64,000 nucleotides of DNA from Mycolicibacterium sphagni (GTDB lineage Bacteria > Actinomycetota > Actinomycetes > Mycobacteriales > Mycobacteriaceae), in contig NZ_NOZR01000009.1 of the NCBI RefSeq assembly GCF_002250655.1, forward strand, positions 1-64,000. The letters are read 5' to 3'. Below are positions 47,229 through 55,550 of the stretch, piece by piece. A program made the translations under genes and the position numbers. The notes under the pieces are model-generated. The model searched no databases and was not told the origin of the DNA. It saw only the letters and a list, made by a program, of their open reading frames with translations. Numbering within the stretch: position 1 is the first letter of the stretch; each line of letters opens with the position of its first letter.

Positions 47229-48542
47229 GGCGGCGTCACGCACGAGTTGTGGGCCTGCGGGCAGCGCACCAACGATCGCCCACGGCGCCGTCGCCGGTTT
47301 GCCGGCCAGGCCCAGCACCGCGACAGCCGAATCACTCACGGGGAAGCGAACTCCCGAATCAGTAATGAGATATCGGCTCGCGGTTCCCGGGTCGGTGATG
47401 TCCAAGCTGCGGCCTGCCGGCATACGCACTGCGTCGATGCCGGGCCCCTCGCCGTCCGATCCCGCCAGCGTCAACGCGCCGGGGCGCTCGGCGATCGAGC
47501 GTCCGACGGCGACGCCGCTGAGACCGGATTGCCAAGTCGCGCAGAGCTCTTCGTCGGCGTCGACGATCGAAGGAGGTTCGTCAGGATACGTGGCGACCGG
47601 CAGCGCATCGACGAGCGGACTGCGAGCGATCAGTTCTGCGGGCACTTCGCGGATCTCGGCAGCCGCAGCGGCGTCGGCGAATCGGATCAGGTCGACGGTC
47701 AGCCGCCCAACGCGCTGAAGCCCATCGGCAAGGACGACATAGTGCTCGGGCGCATCGGCCCTGCTGACCCGCACGACCGTTCCGATCGGAAAATGGGTGA
47801 TTCCCGACGGCTGGCCCATCCGCGCAATGCGGGGCGGCCTGATCGCCGGCACCTCGGGAATCGCGTTGAGGACCGTCGCAGACACTGTGCGCGCTTGCGC
47901 ACCGTCGAGGTGCAACGCGCGTGAGGTGGCCGGATCTGCGGCGTCGATCGCAGCGCGCTTGCCGCCGAAGAGCAGATAGCTCGATCCATCACCGCGCGCC
48001 ACGGTGACGAGAACGCCGGTATGACGGTCCAGGTCGACAGGCACCTCGGCATCACCTGCGGCCACCGTGGTCGTCCCAGCGGCGTCGTCACAGACCGCCC
48101 AACGCAGGTCCCGGGGCGCCGTGACCTGCCCCAAGGTCCTTGGCGCACCGGGGATGCCCAGCACCGGACCGTTCGCCACGCCGCCGAGGGCGGTCTCGTC
48201 GACCAGGCGTGGTGTTATCGGTGAGCCCAGGATCAGACGGGCTGAGGTCAGGTTCGCGACCGGGCGCAGCCGGTCATCGATCCGAACGAACAGGGCACCG
48301 GATTGCCGCGACATCACCAGCGCAGCGTCATCGGGAATCGTGTCGTGCCGCACCGCCCCCATCACGGCGTCGACGGTCAGCAGCCCCGCGGCCAGCACGC
48401 AGCCGCCGAGCAGCGAGAGCTTGTGCGCCCGGACGGGGTCGTGCCTGCGCGGCATCGACTTGCCGAGGAGCGCATATTCCAGCCGCCGCAGCACGAAGCG
48501 CTGCGCGCTCAGCTGGGTTCGAAGCGACGAGCGGCCGGCCAT
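47193..48542 (-). CDS. eccB4: ESX-4 core protein EccB4
   Basis: In this 449-residue protein the N-terminal basic segment RSSLRTQLSAQRFVLRRLEYALLGKSMPRRHDP is the EccB signature. A single membrane helix (KLSLLGGCVLAAGLLTVDAVMG) follows, then a long extracytoplasmic repeat domain (RPVANLTSARLILGSP, GVRFPVSDSAVAVLGL). It completes the ESX-4 membrane complex. It is transcribed away from mycP4 and lies 73 bp after the polyprenyl synthase gene on the same strand. Confidence 0.94.
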   Translation of the reverse strand: MAGRSSLRTQLSAQRFVLRRLEYALLGKSMPRRHDPVRAHKLSLLGGCVLAAGLLTVDAVMGAVRHDTIPDDAALVMSRQSGALFVRIDDRLRPVANLTSARLILGSPITPRLVDETALGGVANGPVLGIPGAPRTLGQVTAPRDLRWAVCDDAAGTTTVAAGDAEVPVDLDRHTGVLVTVARGDGSSYLLFGGKRAAIDAADPATSRALHLDGAQARTVSATVLNAIPEVPAIRPPRIARMGQPSGITHFPIGTVVRVSRADAPEHYVVLADGLQRVGRLTVDLIRFADAAAAAEIREVPAELIARSPLVDALPVATYPDEPPSIVDADEELCATWQSGLSGVAVGRSIAERPGALTLAGSDGEGPGIDAVRMPAGRSLDITDPGTASRYLITDSGVRFPVSDSAVAVLGLAGKPATAPWAIVGALPAGPQLVRDAALIGRDVLLSAP

Positions 48543-48615
48543 CTCCCTGAGGCTAGAACAGTTGCCCACCCGGCGATTCCGTTCATCAACAACCGTAGTT
48601 CTCGAACGTCGACCA

Positions 48616-49668
48616 CTATCTCGAACGCTCCCAGACGTAAGGCACAAGCGAACGCAGGAAGTCCAAGTCCGGACCCTGTTGAGCATCGCAGAACGCCTGC
48701 TCGAAATACTCCTCGGCAACCAGAAGTATCCCCTCGGCGTATTCGCTGGTGAATTCGATGCTGCCGTAGTCATCCATCAGCGAGCGAATGGTCCGGACCA
48801 GATCCTCGGAACGCTCGGCGCGACTGCGGCGCAAATAGTCCCGCACCACATCGCGGTCGGCTCCGCGGGCGCTCGCCATCAGGTGCACCAGGGTCAGCGT
48901 GCGCTTGCCCTCGAAGATGTCGCCCAGGATTTCTTTGCCGTAGTCACGCTCGTCGCCGACCAGGTTCAGCAGATCGTCACGGATCTGGAAGGCCGCGCCG
49001 AAGTGAAAGCCGAACCGAATCATGTGCGACAGGTCAGCCGTACCGCCTGATCCCACGATCGCGCCGACTCGCAGCGGATAAATCGTTGTGTACCAACAGG
49101 TTTTGTGCATGATGAGGTCGAGGTAATCCGCGGGTTTCAGGTCCTCCACACAGTCCAGTTGCCAGCCGAGTTCGGTGGCCTGACCCTCCAATGTGCGCAT
49201 CGCCATGATGTCGAACTCCTCCATCACCAAATCGGCGATGTCGCGGTCGAGCCGCCGGGTGGCCCGCCGCAGCACCTGGCTGGCGACGATGGCCAGGCCG
49301 TCGCCGGCGTTGAGAGCGGCCGCCATCCCGTGCCGGGCGGTCAGGGTGGGCCGACCGCGCCGCATCTCGCTTCCATCGGTGATGTCGTCGTGCACCAGGA
49401 ATGCGTTGTGCAGCAATTCGATTGCCACGGCAATGCCGATCAGGTCCTTCTGTTCCGCCCCGAAGGCGCGGCCCGCCGACAGGCACAGTGCCGGGCGCAG
49501 TGCCTTGCCCACGCGCGAGGGGTACTCGCGCATCGGCCCGTAGAGCCATTGCACCGGTTCACCGTCGGGCATGGCGTCCAGCATCGCGCGGCGCACCGTC
49601 TTGCCGACTTCGCGCAATTTGGTCTCGACGGCCTCGGTGAGATCCGAGCGGTCGGCGATGCTCGTCAT
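48616..49668 (-). CDS. Polyprenyl diphosphate synthase, GGPP-synthase-like
   Basis: In this 350-residue trans-prenyltransferase the first Asp-rich motif is HDDITDGSEMRRGRP (Asp94, Asp95, Asp98). The second is FQIRDDLLNLVGD, with Asn235 in place of the third Asp. FQIRDDxxNL is the form known from eukaryotic type III GGPP synthases, not the usual DDxxD. GKRTLTLVHLM follows. Residues 4-5 before the first motif are F and A. It should make C15-C20 prenyl diphosphates. The start at 49668 overlaps the upstream gene as ATGA. Confidence 0.88.
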   Translation of the reverse strand: MTSIADRSDLTEAVETKLREVGKTVRRAMLDAMPDGEPVQWLYGPMREYPSRVGKALRPALCLSAGRAFGAEQKDLIGIAVAIELLHNAFLVHDDITDGSEMRRGRPTLTARHGMAAALNAGDGLAIVASQVLRRATRRLDRDIADLVMEEFDIMAMRTLEGQATELGWQLDCVEDLKPADYLDLIMHKTCWYTTIYPLRVGAIVGSGGTADLSHMIRFGFHFGAAFQIRDDLLNLVGDERDYGKEILGDIFEGKRTLTLVHLMASARGADRDVVRDYLRRSRAERSEDLVRTIRSLMDDYGSIEFTSEYAEGILLVAEEYFEQAFCDAQQGPDLDFLRSLVPYVWERSR

Positions 49669-50351
49669 GCGCTCGGCGGGCGGACCGTCAAGGCCACCGG
49701 CAGCCACAGTTCCGGGCGGCCTTCGACCAAAATCGTGCCGCGATACACGCCGGGCTTGGTCTTCTTCGTGGCTTTGACCGTGACGGCGATGCCCCGACTG
49801 GACCGCCCTGGCATCGGCACGACCTTCGGATCGAGCCGAGCTGCGGCGGCCTCGATCACCGACCCGTCGTGGGCCATCAACTCACTGCACCGCAGGCAAA
49901 TCCGGCCCAGATCACCATCAGCGGAGTTATGTAACCAGACCTCAGCCGTTGCTGAGTCACCCACCTCGGTTTCGAACTCCAACCTGCCCGACGCGGCCGA
50001 GCCGGTGAAGTCCAAAGCGGGTGACGTCGCTGCGGTGGCCGGTTGCGTTTGCGGCGCCCCGCCCATGAGGAACTGCCCAGCCATTGCCCACCACGACCTG
50101 ATCAGCGGTTCTACATCGGTGGCACCCAAGAAGTCTGCGCGTTGCTCGTCAGATAGCGGGGAGGCTTGCCGCACCGCCGCCGCGCCGCCATCGGGTCGTG
50201 TTGCGACCATCCGCACAAACCGATCAACGAGTTCGCTGGCCGCGCGAAAACCCTCCGCCTGCACCGAAGTTAGCGCACGCATATTGGCCGCCGGATCGAA
50301 GATCGACGCCCACGGCACATCGTGGATATCGCCGTTGTTCCCGCCGTCCAC
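49665..50351 (-). CDS. Unknown protein: helical N-terminus plus beta-sandwich-like C-terminus
   Basis: In this 228-residue protein the N-terminal region (WASIFDPAANMRALTSVQAEGFRAA, then SELVDRFVRMV) is amphipathic and resembles phasin-like helices. A hydrophobic IRSWWAMAGQFLMGG patch and a Thr/Pro/Ala linker follow. The last 100 residues look like an Ig-type beta-sandwich (GRLEFETEVGDSATAEVWLHN..., GVYRGTILVEGRPELWLPVALTV). No catalytic motif is seen. GTG 50351 is the start. It is coupled to the polyprenyl synthase and divergent from the 472-residue protein. Confidence 0.7.
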   Translation of the reverse strand: MDGGNNGDIHDVPWASIFDPAANMRALTSVQAEGFRAASELVDRFVRMVATRPDGGAAAVRQASPLSDEQRADFLGATDVEPLIRSWWAMAGQFLMGGAPQTQPATAATSPALDFTGSAASGRLEFETEVGDSATAEVWLHNSADGDLGRICLRCSELMAHDGSVIEAAAARLDPKVVPMPGRSSRGIAVTVKATKKTKPGVYRGTILVEGRPELWLPVALTVRPPSA

Positions 50352-50433
50352 TCTGACCCCCCGTCAGAAATCGCTCGCTTATTGACGCGCAATCACGCTA
50401 TGCTAGCTGCGAAAACATGGTTGGGGGCGGCCA
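50352..50433. promoter_or_regulatory. Divergent promoter region of the isoprenoid-cyclase locus
   Basis: TATGCT at 50399-50404 is a good plus-strand -10. TTGACG at 50382-50387 is too close (11 nt) to serve as its -35. The 82-bp gap is the only non-coding sequence between the two divergent arms, so both arms are controlled here. Confidence 0.45.
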
Positions 50434-51852
50434 ATGGCATCAGTGAATTCTGTTCGCGACATCCTCGAAGTTTTCGGCGCGTTGGACCGCGCGGTTCGCG
50501 AAGCCGATGATCCGCAACTGACGGCGGCTGCCGACAAGTTGATTCCCGGGCTGGGGACGGCGGACCCCAGGTGGTACGCCGAGATCGAGAGCAAGTACTA
50601 CGGCAACGAGGCTCGACGGACACCAAACCTCGCCCCTGCGTTGGCGCGGATCGCCACCGAGGACGCCGATCCGCAAACGCCACGGCTGAATCCGGCTCAG
50701 AAGACCCGCTTGCTGTACGGGATCTCGACGTCCGAGCGACTCAGGTCGCTGGCATCCGGTGCGTTACCGGCCTTGGACAATTCCGATCCGAAGTTCGATG
50801 ACGCGCTCATCGGGTCACTTGCCGCGATTGCGCCCAGAGATTCCGAGTCGCCCGCCGATCGCCGGGCGAAGGCCATCGATGCACGAACAGCACTCCTGCA
50901 GAACATCTCGAACTTCAACCGGTTCAAGGACTACAAGTCGGCCGTGCAGGCCCCGGTGGAAGCCAGCGCCCTGCGGTCAGGGCAGCCGATGATCGCACCG
51001 TTGTGCCACACCGCCGTCGTGGTCGTCGAGAGTCTGGAATCCGCCGTCATCGACACCGCGTTCGACTCGAACGATGTTTCGCTCGAACAGCTCAAAAGCA
51101 TTGTCAATCCTTTCAACTGGGCTCAGGACTATTCGGAGCTCTTCGTCCGCATGGCGGGCCAGGAGCCCGATATCATGCCCGACGGCTGGCGCCGGGTCTT
51201 GGAGACCGTCCGTTTGCTCGGAACCGAAGAGCTCACCACGCCACTGAAATTCTTTCCCTATCAGCCGAGCCCGGTCGAAGCGACACTGGACTACGACCTG
51301 GACAAGTCGGAGTTCGGTACCGGCGACGGGCAGGTGTTGGTCGATCGCGGGTTCATCAACATCAAGGTGACCAACTCCGAGCGCGATCCCGCCAAGCCCG
51401 GCGTCCACGTGACAACTCGGAAAGTTGTTCACATCCAAGGGATCTCCGCATACGCGCAAGGCAAGCTCGTCTGTATCGGCGGATACGGCACCGCGTCGGC
51501 CAATTTCCTGCTCGGTGCCGCAGCCAAGCCACCCAAGGACCCGGTGGCATTCGACTACCCCACAAAGGAGGACGAGGCCGATAAACCCCGAACCACGTCC
51601 CCGACAGCACCGCCGGCCACGCCGCTGACACACTTCGTTCCGGCTGCGGTCGGCGCGTGGACCGAATCCGCACAGGACCTGACGAGCGGATACTTCGACA
51701 TCGCCCAGAAGTGGCTGACCGGCAGTCTCAGCCTGACCGATGTCGCCGACTACACCACGAAGGTCAGCAGCGAACTCGCCAGCTCGCCGTGGAAGTACCT
51801 GCAGGCGATGACAACTCCGCGGACGCCAGGAAAGCCAGGGAGCGCACAATGA
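50434..51852 (+). CDS. Unknown 472-residue protein, possible SRPBCC-like domain
   Basis: A helical N-terminal 200 residues are followed by a mixed domain (NPFNWAQDYSELFVRM, DGWRRVLETVRLLG, then strands VEATLDYDLDKSEFGTGDGQ and VLVDRGFINIKVTN, VHVTTRKVVHIQGIS). By eye these could be an SRPBCC-like lipid-binding fold; this is uncertain. A Thr/Pro linker and an amphipathic tail (WTESAQDLTSGYFDIAQKWL, SLTDVADYTTKVSSELASSPW) end the protein. No signal peptide is present. It overlaps the next gene as ATGA. Confidence 0.75.
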   Translation: MASVNSVRDILEVFGALDRAVREADDPQLTAAADKLIPGLGTADPRWYAEIESKYYGNEARRTPNLAPALARIATEDADPQTPRLNPAQKTRLLYGISTSERLRSLASGALPALDNSDPKFDDALIGSLAAIAPRDSESPADRRAKAIDARTALLQNISNFNRFKDYKSAVQAPVEASALRSGQPMIAPLCHTAVVVVESLESAVIDTAFDSNDVSLEQLKSIVNPFNWAQDYSELFVRMAGQEPDIMPDGWRRVLETVRLLGTEELTTPLKFFPYQPSPVEATLDYDLDKSEFGTGDGQVLVDRGFINIKVTNSERDPAKPGVHVTTRKVVHIQGISAYAQGKLVCIGGYGTASANFLLGAAAKPPKDPVAFDYPTKEDEADKPRTTSPTAPPATPLTHFVPAAVGAWTESAQDLTSGYFDIAQKWLTGSLSLTDVADYTTKVSSELASSPWKYLQAMTTPRTPGKPGSAQ

Positions 51853-52364
51853 CTGCACCGCGGCCCCAGCTCCAGAAATCCGCGGGCGTCGTTCGCGGCT
51901 ACTTGGATCAGATCAACGAGATCGCTCAAGATGCGGCCAGGCGGGACGATGCGGGCAAATGGGGAATCGACGGCTGGGTCCGGCTGATCCACAACCTGCT
52001 CGACCTGAACATGCGCACCTATGCCGGAGCCGTCCAGGTCGCATTGGCCGGACCGTCGTGGTGGCTAGAACCCACATCGACGAAACCGGTCCTGCCTGAT
52101 CCGATCACTGTGGAAAAGCGACCCTATCCGCGGTCGGTCTCGATCGTGCAACCCTTCGCACGGGTCGGGCATTCAGACACACGAATTCCGCTGCAGGGGA
52201 TCACTCTTGAGCCCCCCATACTGGGGCCTGAACAGACATCGATCCAGATCACGTTGACCGACGACCGATTCACCGGCGCCAATTACACTGGGACCCTTCG
52301 CCTTAGACGGGCGGACGGCGCCGGCCAAGACTCCGAGACGGTACGAGTCACCGTCGGCTTGTAG
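51849..52364 (+). CDS. Unknown small protein: helical N-terminus plus beta-sandwich-like C-terminus
   Basis: In this 171-residue protein helices (VVRGYLDQINEIAQDAARRD, then GWVRLIHNLLDLNMRTYAGA) end in a GPSWW patch. A C-terminal beta-rich half (RIPLQGITLEPPILGPEQTSI, then FTGANYTGTLRLRRADG and VRVTVGL) looks like an Ig-type sandwich. The plan is the same as in the 228-residue protein of the divergent arm. It is coupled on both sides: ATGA with the gene before it and 6 bp before the cyclase gene. Confidence 0.75.
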   Translation: MTAPRPQLQKSAGVVRGYLDQINEIAQDAARRDDAGKWGIDGWVRLIHNLLDLNMRTYAGAVQVALAGPSWWLEPTSTKPVLPDPITVEKRPYPRSVSIVQPFARVGHSDTRIPLQGITLEPPILGPEQTSIQITLTDDRFTGANYTGTLRLRRADGAGQDSETVRVTVGL

Positions 52365-52370
52365 GCACGC

Positions 52371-55300
52371 GTGACTGTTAATCCAGCCATCGACGATCTC
52401 CTCGAACGGGCGGTCCGGGCGATCAACGATGGCGACCGCGCCACCGCCGACGAACTCGCCGGTCAGGTGTTGGCCGTCGACCGCTCGAACCCCGACGCCG
52501 AAGAGCTGCTCGCCACACCGGTGGGAAGCGGTGAGATACGGCGTCTCACCGTGCTGTTCGCCGATCTCGTCGACTCGACTGCACTGTCCATGCGCATCGA
52601 ACCCGAGGTGTACCGCACCGTCGTCGGGCGCTATCGAGACGTGGTCCGCAATATCGTTGCCCGCTACGAGGGCCACATCGGTTCGATCAAGGGCGACGGA
52701 CTGCTCGCCGTGTTCGGGCACCCGAACGCACACGAGGACGATACCCACCGATCCGTACTGGCCGGCCTGGACATCACCCGCGAGGTCGCCGACCTGAGCA
52801 CGCTCGCCGAACGCCGGTTCGGGTTCGACATCGACGTCCGTGTCGGCATCCACCGCGGTGTGGTCTTCCTGGACATCGACCAGGATGACGTCTACGGCCT
52901 GGGTGCCAACCTCGCCGCCCGGATCTGCAGCCTCGCCCAACCCGGCACGGTCTCGGTGTCAGCGGCGGTCGAGCGGCTGGTCCGCGGCAACTTCGAGATG
53001 GAGGAGTGCCCGTCGCAGCGGGTCAAGGGCATGGATGCCCCACTCGTCCACTACGGGGTGATCGCCGAGCGTGATCTTGACGCCAAGACCTACGGCCCTA
53101 TTGTCGGGCGGGAGCGAGAACTTGCTGCGCTAGAGGAAATGTGGCGCCAGGCGAGTGCCGGAACACTGACGACCAGGGGTGTGCTCCTGCGCGGCGAGGG
53201 CGGCATCGGCAAGAGCCGATTGGCCAGCGCCGCAGTCGACATGGCCCGCTCAACGGGGGCTTCGGTCCTCGAGCTGTTCGGGTCCCCGTTCCACACCGAC
53301 GTCGGGTTACGCCCGGTGCGACGGCTGATCGAGCGGCACTCTCAAATCCAGCGCGACTCTGACGCGGCAGACAGTCTGCGGCTGCTCGAAGCGGAAGTTC
53401 GCAACCGCTCGATGGACACGGAGACGGTCGTTCCACTGCTGGCACCGGTGCTTGGTATCACTCCCGACGCGCGATATCAACCCCCGACCGTCAACGCCGG
53501 AGCACGGTTCAACCAGATCACGGCTGCCGTCCAGGATTACCTGCTGGCGTGTGTCAGCGGCGGTCCCGCCCTGATCCTCGCTGAAGACATCCACTGGTAC
53601 GACGAAGACACCATCAGCATCATCAATTCGCTTCTGCGCGTGAACGACAACCGGCTCCTGGTGATCGTCACCGGGCGCAGCGTTCCTCCGCTGCGGGGTT
53701 TCATCGAGGAGCTGGAACTCAAACCCCTTGGGGCCGAGGACTCCGAGGCACTCATCCGAGCCCTGCACCCCGATATGACGCCGGATGCCCGGAAGAAGGT
53801 GCAGGACCGCTGCGACGGTGTGCCCCTGTTCATCGAAGAGGTTGTGGCCAAACTCAAGCACCGCGATGAGTTCGACGATCAGGCCCAGGTTCCCGACACG
53901 CTGTACGAGACGCTGGTGGCCAGGTTGCGCTCGAGCACCGACTCACTGATGGTGGTCGAAACCGCGGCGCTCATCGGCAGCCGCTTCGACCGTGACCTGC
54001 TCTCCGCGGTGACCGGAGTCGGCTGGCGCAAGGTCGACTCCCTGCTCGACGATCTCACCCGATCCCGGGTGCTTCGCCCGGTGGGCAAGCGCCAATGGAG
54101 CTTCCAGCACGAGCTTCTGCGCGAGGTGGCCGCCGAGCTATCACCCCCCAGCGTCCGGCGCCGTCTGCATCACCGCATCGCCGACGCTCTGGTGGACAAC
54201 ACGGTGGGCGGTTCACCTGAATGGCTCCTGGTAGCACACCATTTCGAGAGTGCTGAACGTTTCGACGAGGCAGCCTCGGCCTATCAGCGCGCATCGTCGC
54301 AGGCACGCGAGCGCGGGGCGCTCATCGAGGCGGGCAACCACCTCACCAGGGCGCTGGAGAACATCGAGAGGATGACGGCCTCCCCCGAGCGTGACCGGCG
54401 AGAAGTCAGCGTCCGCCTGGAACGCGGCTTCCTCGCGACCGCGGCCAGTGGGTACACCAGTCCCGAGGCGGCCGACGAGTTCGAACGTTGCCTAGACCTG
54501 GTGCGCGCAGAGCCAACCCTCGAGATGTTCGGAGTCTTCAGCGCACTCTGGGGCCACTACACAGCGCGCGGTCAACTCGATCGGGCAACACAGCTCTCCG
54601 AGGCACTGCGCCGAATGGAAGGAGCCGCCGATTGGGCCGCACCGATCTACAACGCGGTGGCTGGCTTTCTCGCGATGTTTCGGGGCAGATTCAACGAATC
54701 ACGTGCCGAGCTGGAAGCGGCCGTGGGGATGCTCGACCGAAACGGCGTGCCACAGATCGCGCAGACCTGGTACACACCCAGTGACCGTATTTCGGGCTTA
54801 TACGCCGAACTCGGATTTGTCCGGTTCATCCAGGGGGAGCTGTCCGGCGCCGAGCCGGCTTTCGCACGAATCGACAACAGATGCCGGGAGCTGACCTTCC
54901 CCGGCAATGAAGTCAGTCTCTGCTACGGGAAAGCACGCGAAGCGACCGTGCGCCTCGAGGCAGGCCAGTTCGACCAGGCTGCAAGGATCTTCGACGATAT
55001 CGCCCGCAGTGCCGAGCAATACAGCTTGAGTGAATGGGCGATGGTCGCCGCGAGCTTCCGAGCATCGTTAGCCGCGCGCACCGCACTTGCCGGCGACCAC
55101 CCCGAACCCGCTGCGCTGCGGCCGCATATCGCCAACATGGTCGCCGTCGTCGATGGCTGGCGTGCCGCTGAACTCAAATCGTTCTTGGCCTCCTACGAGA
55201 GCGTCTTGGTCCGATTGCACACGGCCGCAGGCGATCGTGACGCGGCCCGGCAACGCGCCGCCGACGCGTTGGACATGGTGGAGGAAACGGGTGTAGCCAC

Positions 55301-55550
55301 CTTTAAGGCGGAACTCCTTCGGGTTCTCGCGCACACCCACGATAATCCCGAAGCGCGTTACGCCGGGCTGCGGAAGGCCATCACGGTGGCTCGCGAGCAG
55401 GGCGCCGTGGTCTTCGAATTACGTTGCGCTGCTGATGCGTTCGAACTCGTCGGTGAGCCGGCCCGGCCGGCGCTACAGCAGGCCTTGAGTCGCATCGCCG
55501 CCGAACAGGACTGGCCCGAACTGGCGCGCGCTCGGGCGTTGCTGGAGTGA
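52371..55550 (+). CDS. Class III adenylyl cyclase fused to AAA-type ATPase and helical repeats
   Basis: In this 1059-residue regulator a short helical N-terminus (1-50) is followed by a cyclase domain (about 57-230). Its catalytic residues are in place: Asp65 (LFADLVDST), Lys107 and Asp109 (SIKGDG), Asn180 and Arg184 (ANLAARI). Next comes a STAND-like ATPase with GEGGIGKSRL (274-283) and LILAEDIHWYDED. A C-terminal 450 residues of TPR-like helices ends the protein. Such proteins read an unknown signal and make cAMP. The GTG start is 6 bp after the small gene, so the cyclase belongs to the operon. Its stop overlaps the next start as GTGA. Confidence 0.93.
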   Translation: MTVNPAIDDLLERAVRAINDGDRATADELAGQVLAVDRSNPDAEELLATPVGSGEIRRLTVLFADLVDSTALSMRIEPEVYRTVVGRYRDVVRNIVARYEGHIGSIKGDGLLAVFGHPNAHEDDTHRSVLAGLDITREVADLSTLAERRFGFDIDVRVGIHRGVVFLDIDQDDVYGLGANLAARICSLAQPGTVSVSAAVERLVRGNFEMEECPSQRVKGMDAPLVHYGVIAERDLDAKTYGPIVGRERELAALEEMWRQASAGTLTTRGVLLRGEGGIGKSRLASAAVDMARSTGASVLELFGSPFHTDVGLRPVRRLIERHSQIQRDSDAADSLRLLEAEVRNRSMDTETVVPLLAPVLGITPDARYQPPTVNAGARFNQITAAVQDYLLACVSGGPALILAEDIHWYDEDTISIINSLLRVNDNRLLVIVTGRSVPPLRGFIEELELKPLGAEDSEALIRALHPDMTPDARKKVQDRCDGVPLFIEEVVAKLKHRDEFDDQAQVPDTLYETLVARLRSSTDSLMVVETAALIGSRFDRDLLSAVTGVGWRKVDSLLDDLTRSRVLRPVGKRQWSFQHELLREVAAELSPPSVRRRLHHRIADALVDNTVGGSPEWLLVAHHFESAERFDEAASAYQRASSQARERGALIEAGNHLTRALENIERMTASPERDRREVSVRLERGFLATAASGYTSPEAADEFERCLDLVRAEPTLEMFGVFSALWGHYTARGQLDRATQLSEALRRMEGAADWAAPIYNAVAGFLAMFRGRFNESRAELEAAVGMLDRNGVPQIAQTWYTPSDRISGLYAELGFVRFIQGELSGAEPAFARIDNRCRELTFPGNEVSLCYGKAREATVRLEAGQFDQAARIFDDIARSAEQYSLSEWAMVAASFRASLAARTALAGDHPEPAALRPHIANMVAVVDGWRAAELKSFLASYESVLVRLHTAAGDRDAARQRAADALDMVEETGVATFKAELLRVLAHTHDNPEARYAGLRKAITVAREQGAVVFELRCAADAFELVGEPARPALQQALSRIAAEQDWPELARARALLE

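Noticed and set aside
50382..50404. Consensus sigma-70-type promoter TTGACG...TATGCT
   Set aside because: The spacing is 11 nt, far from 16-18, so the -10 was kept but the pair was not called.
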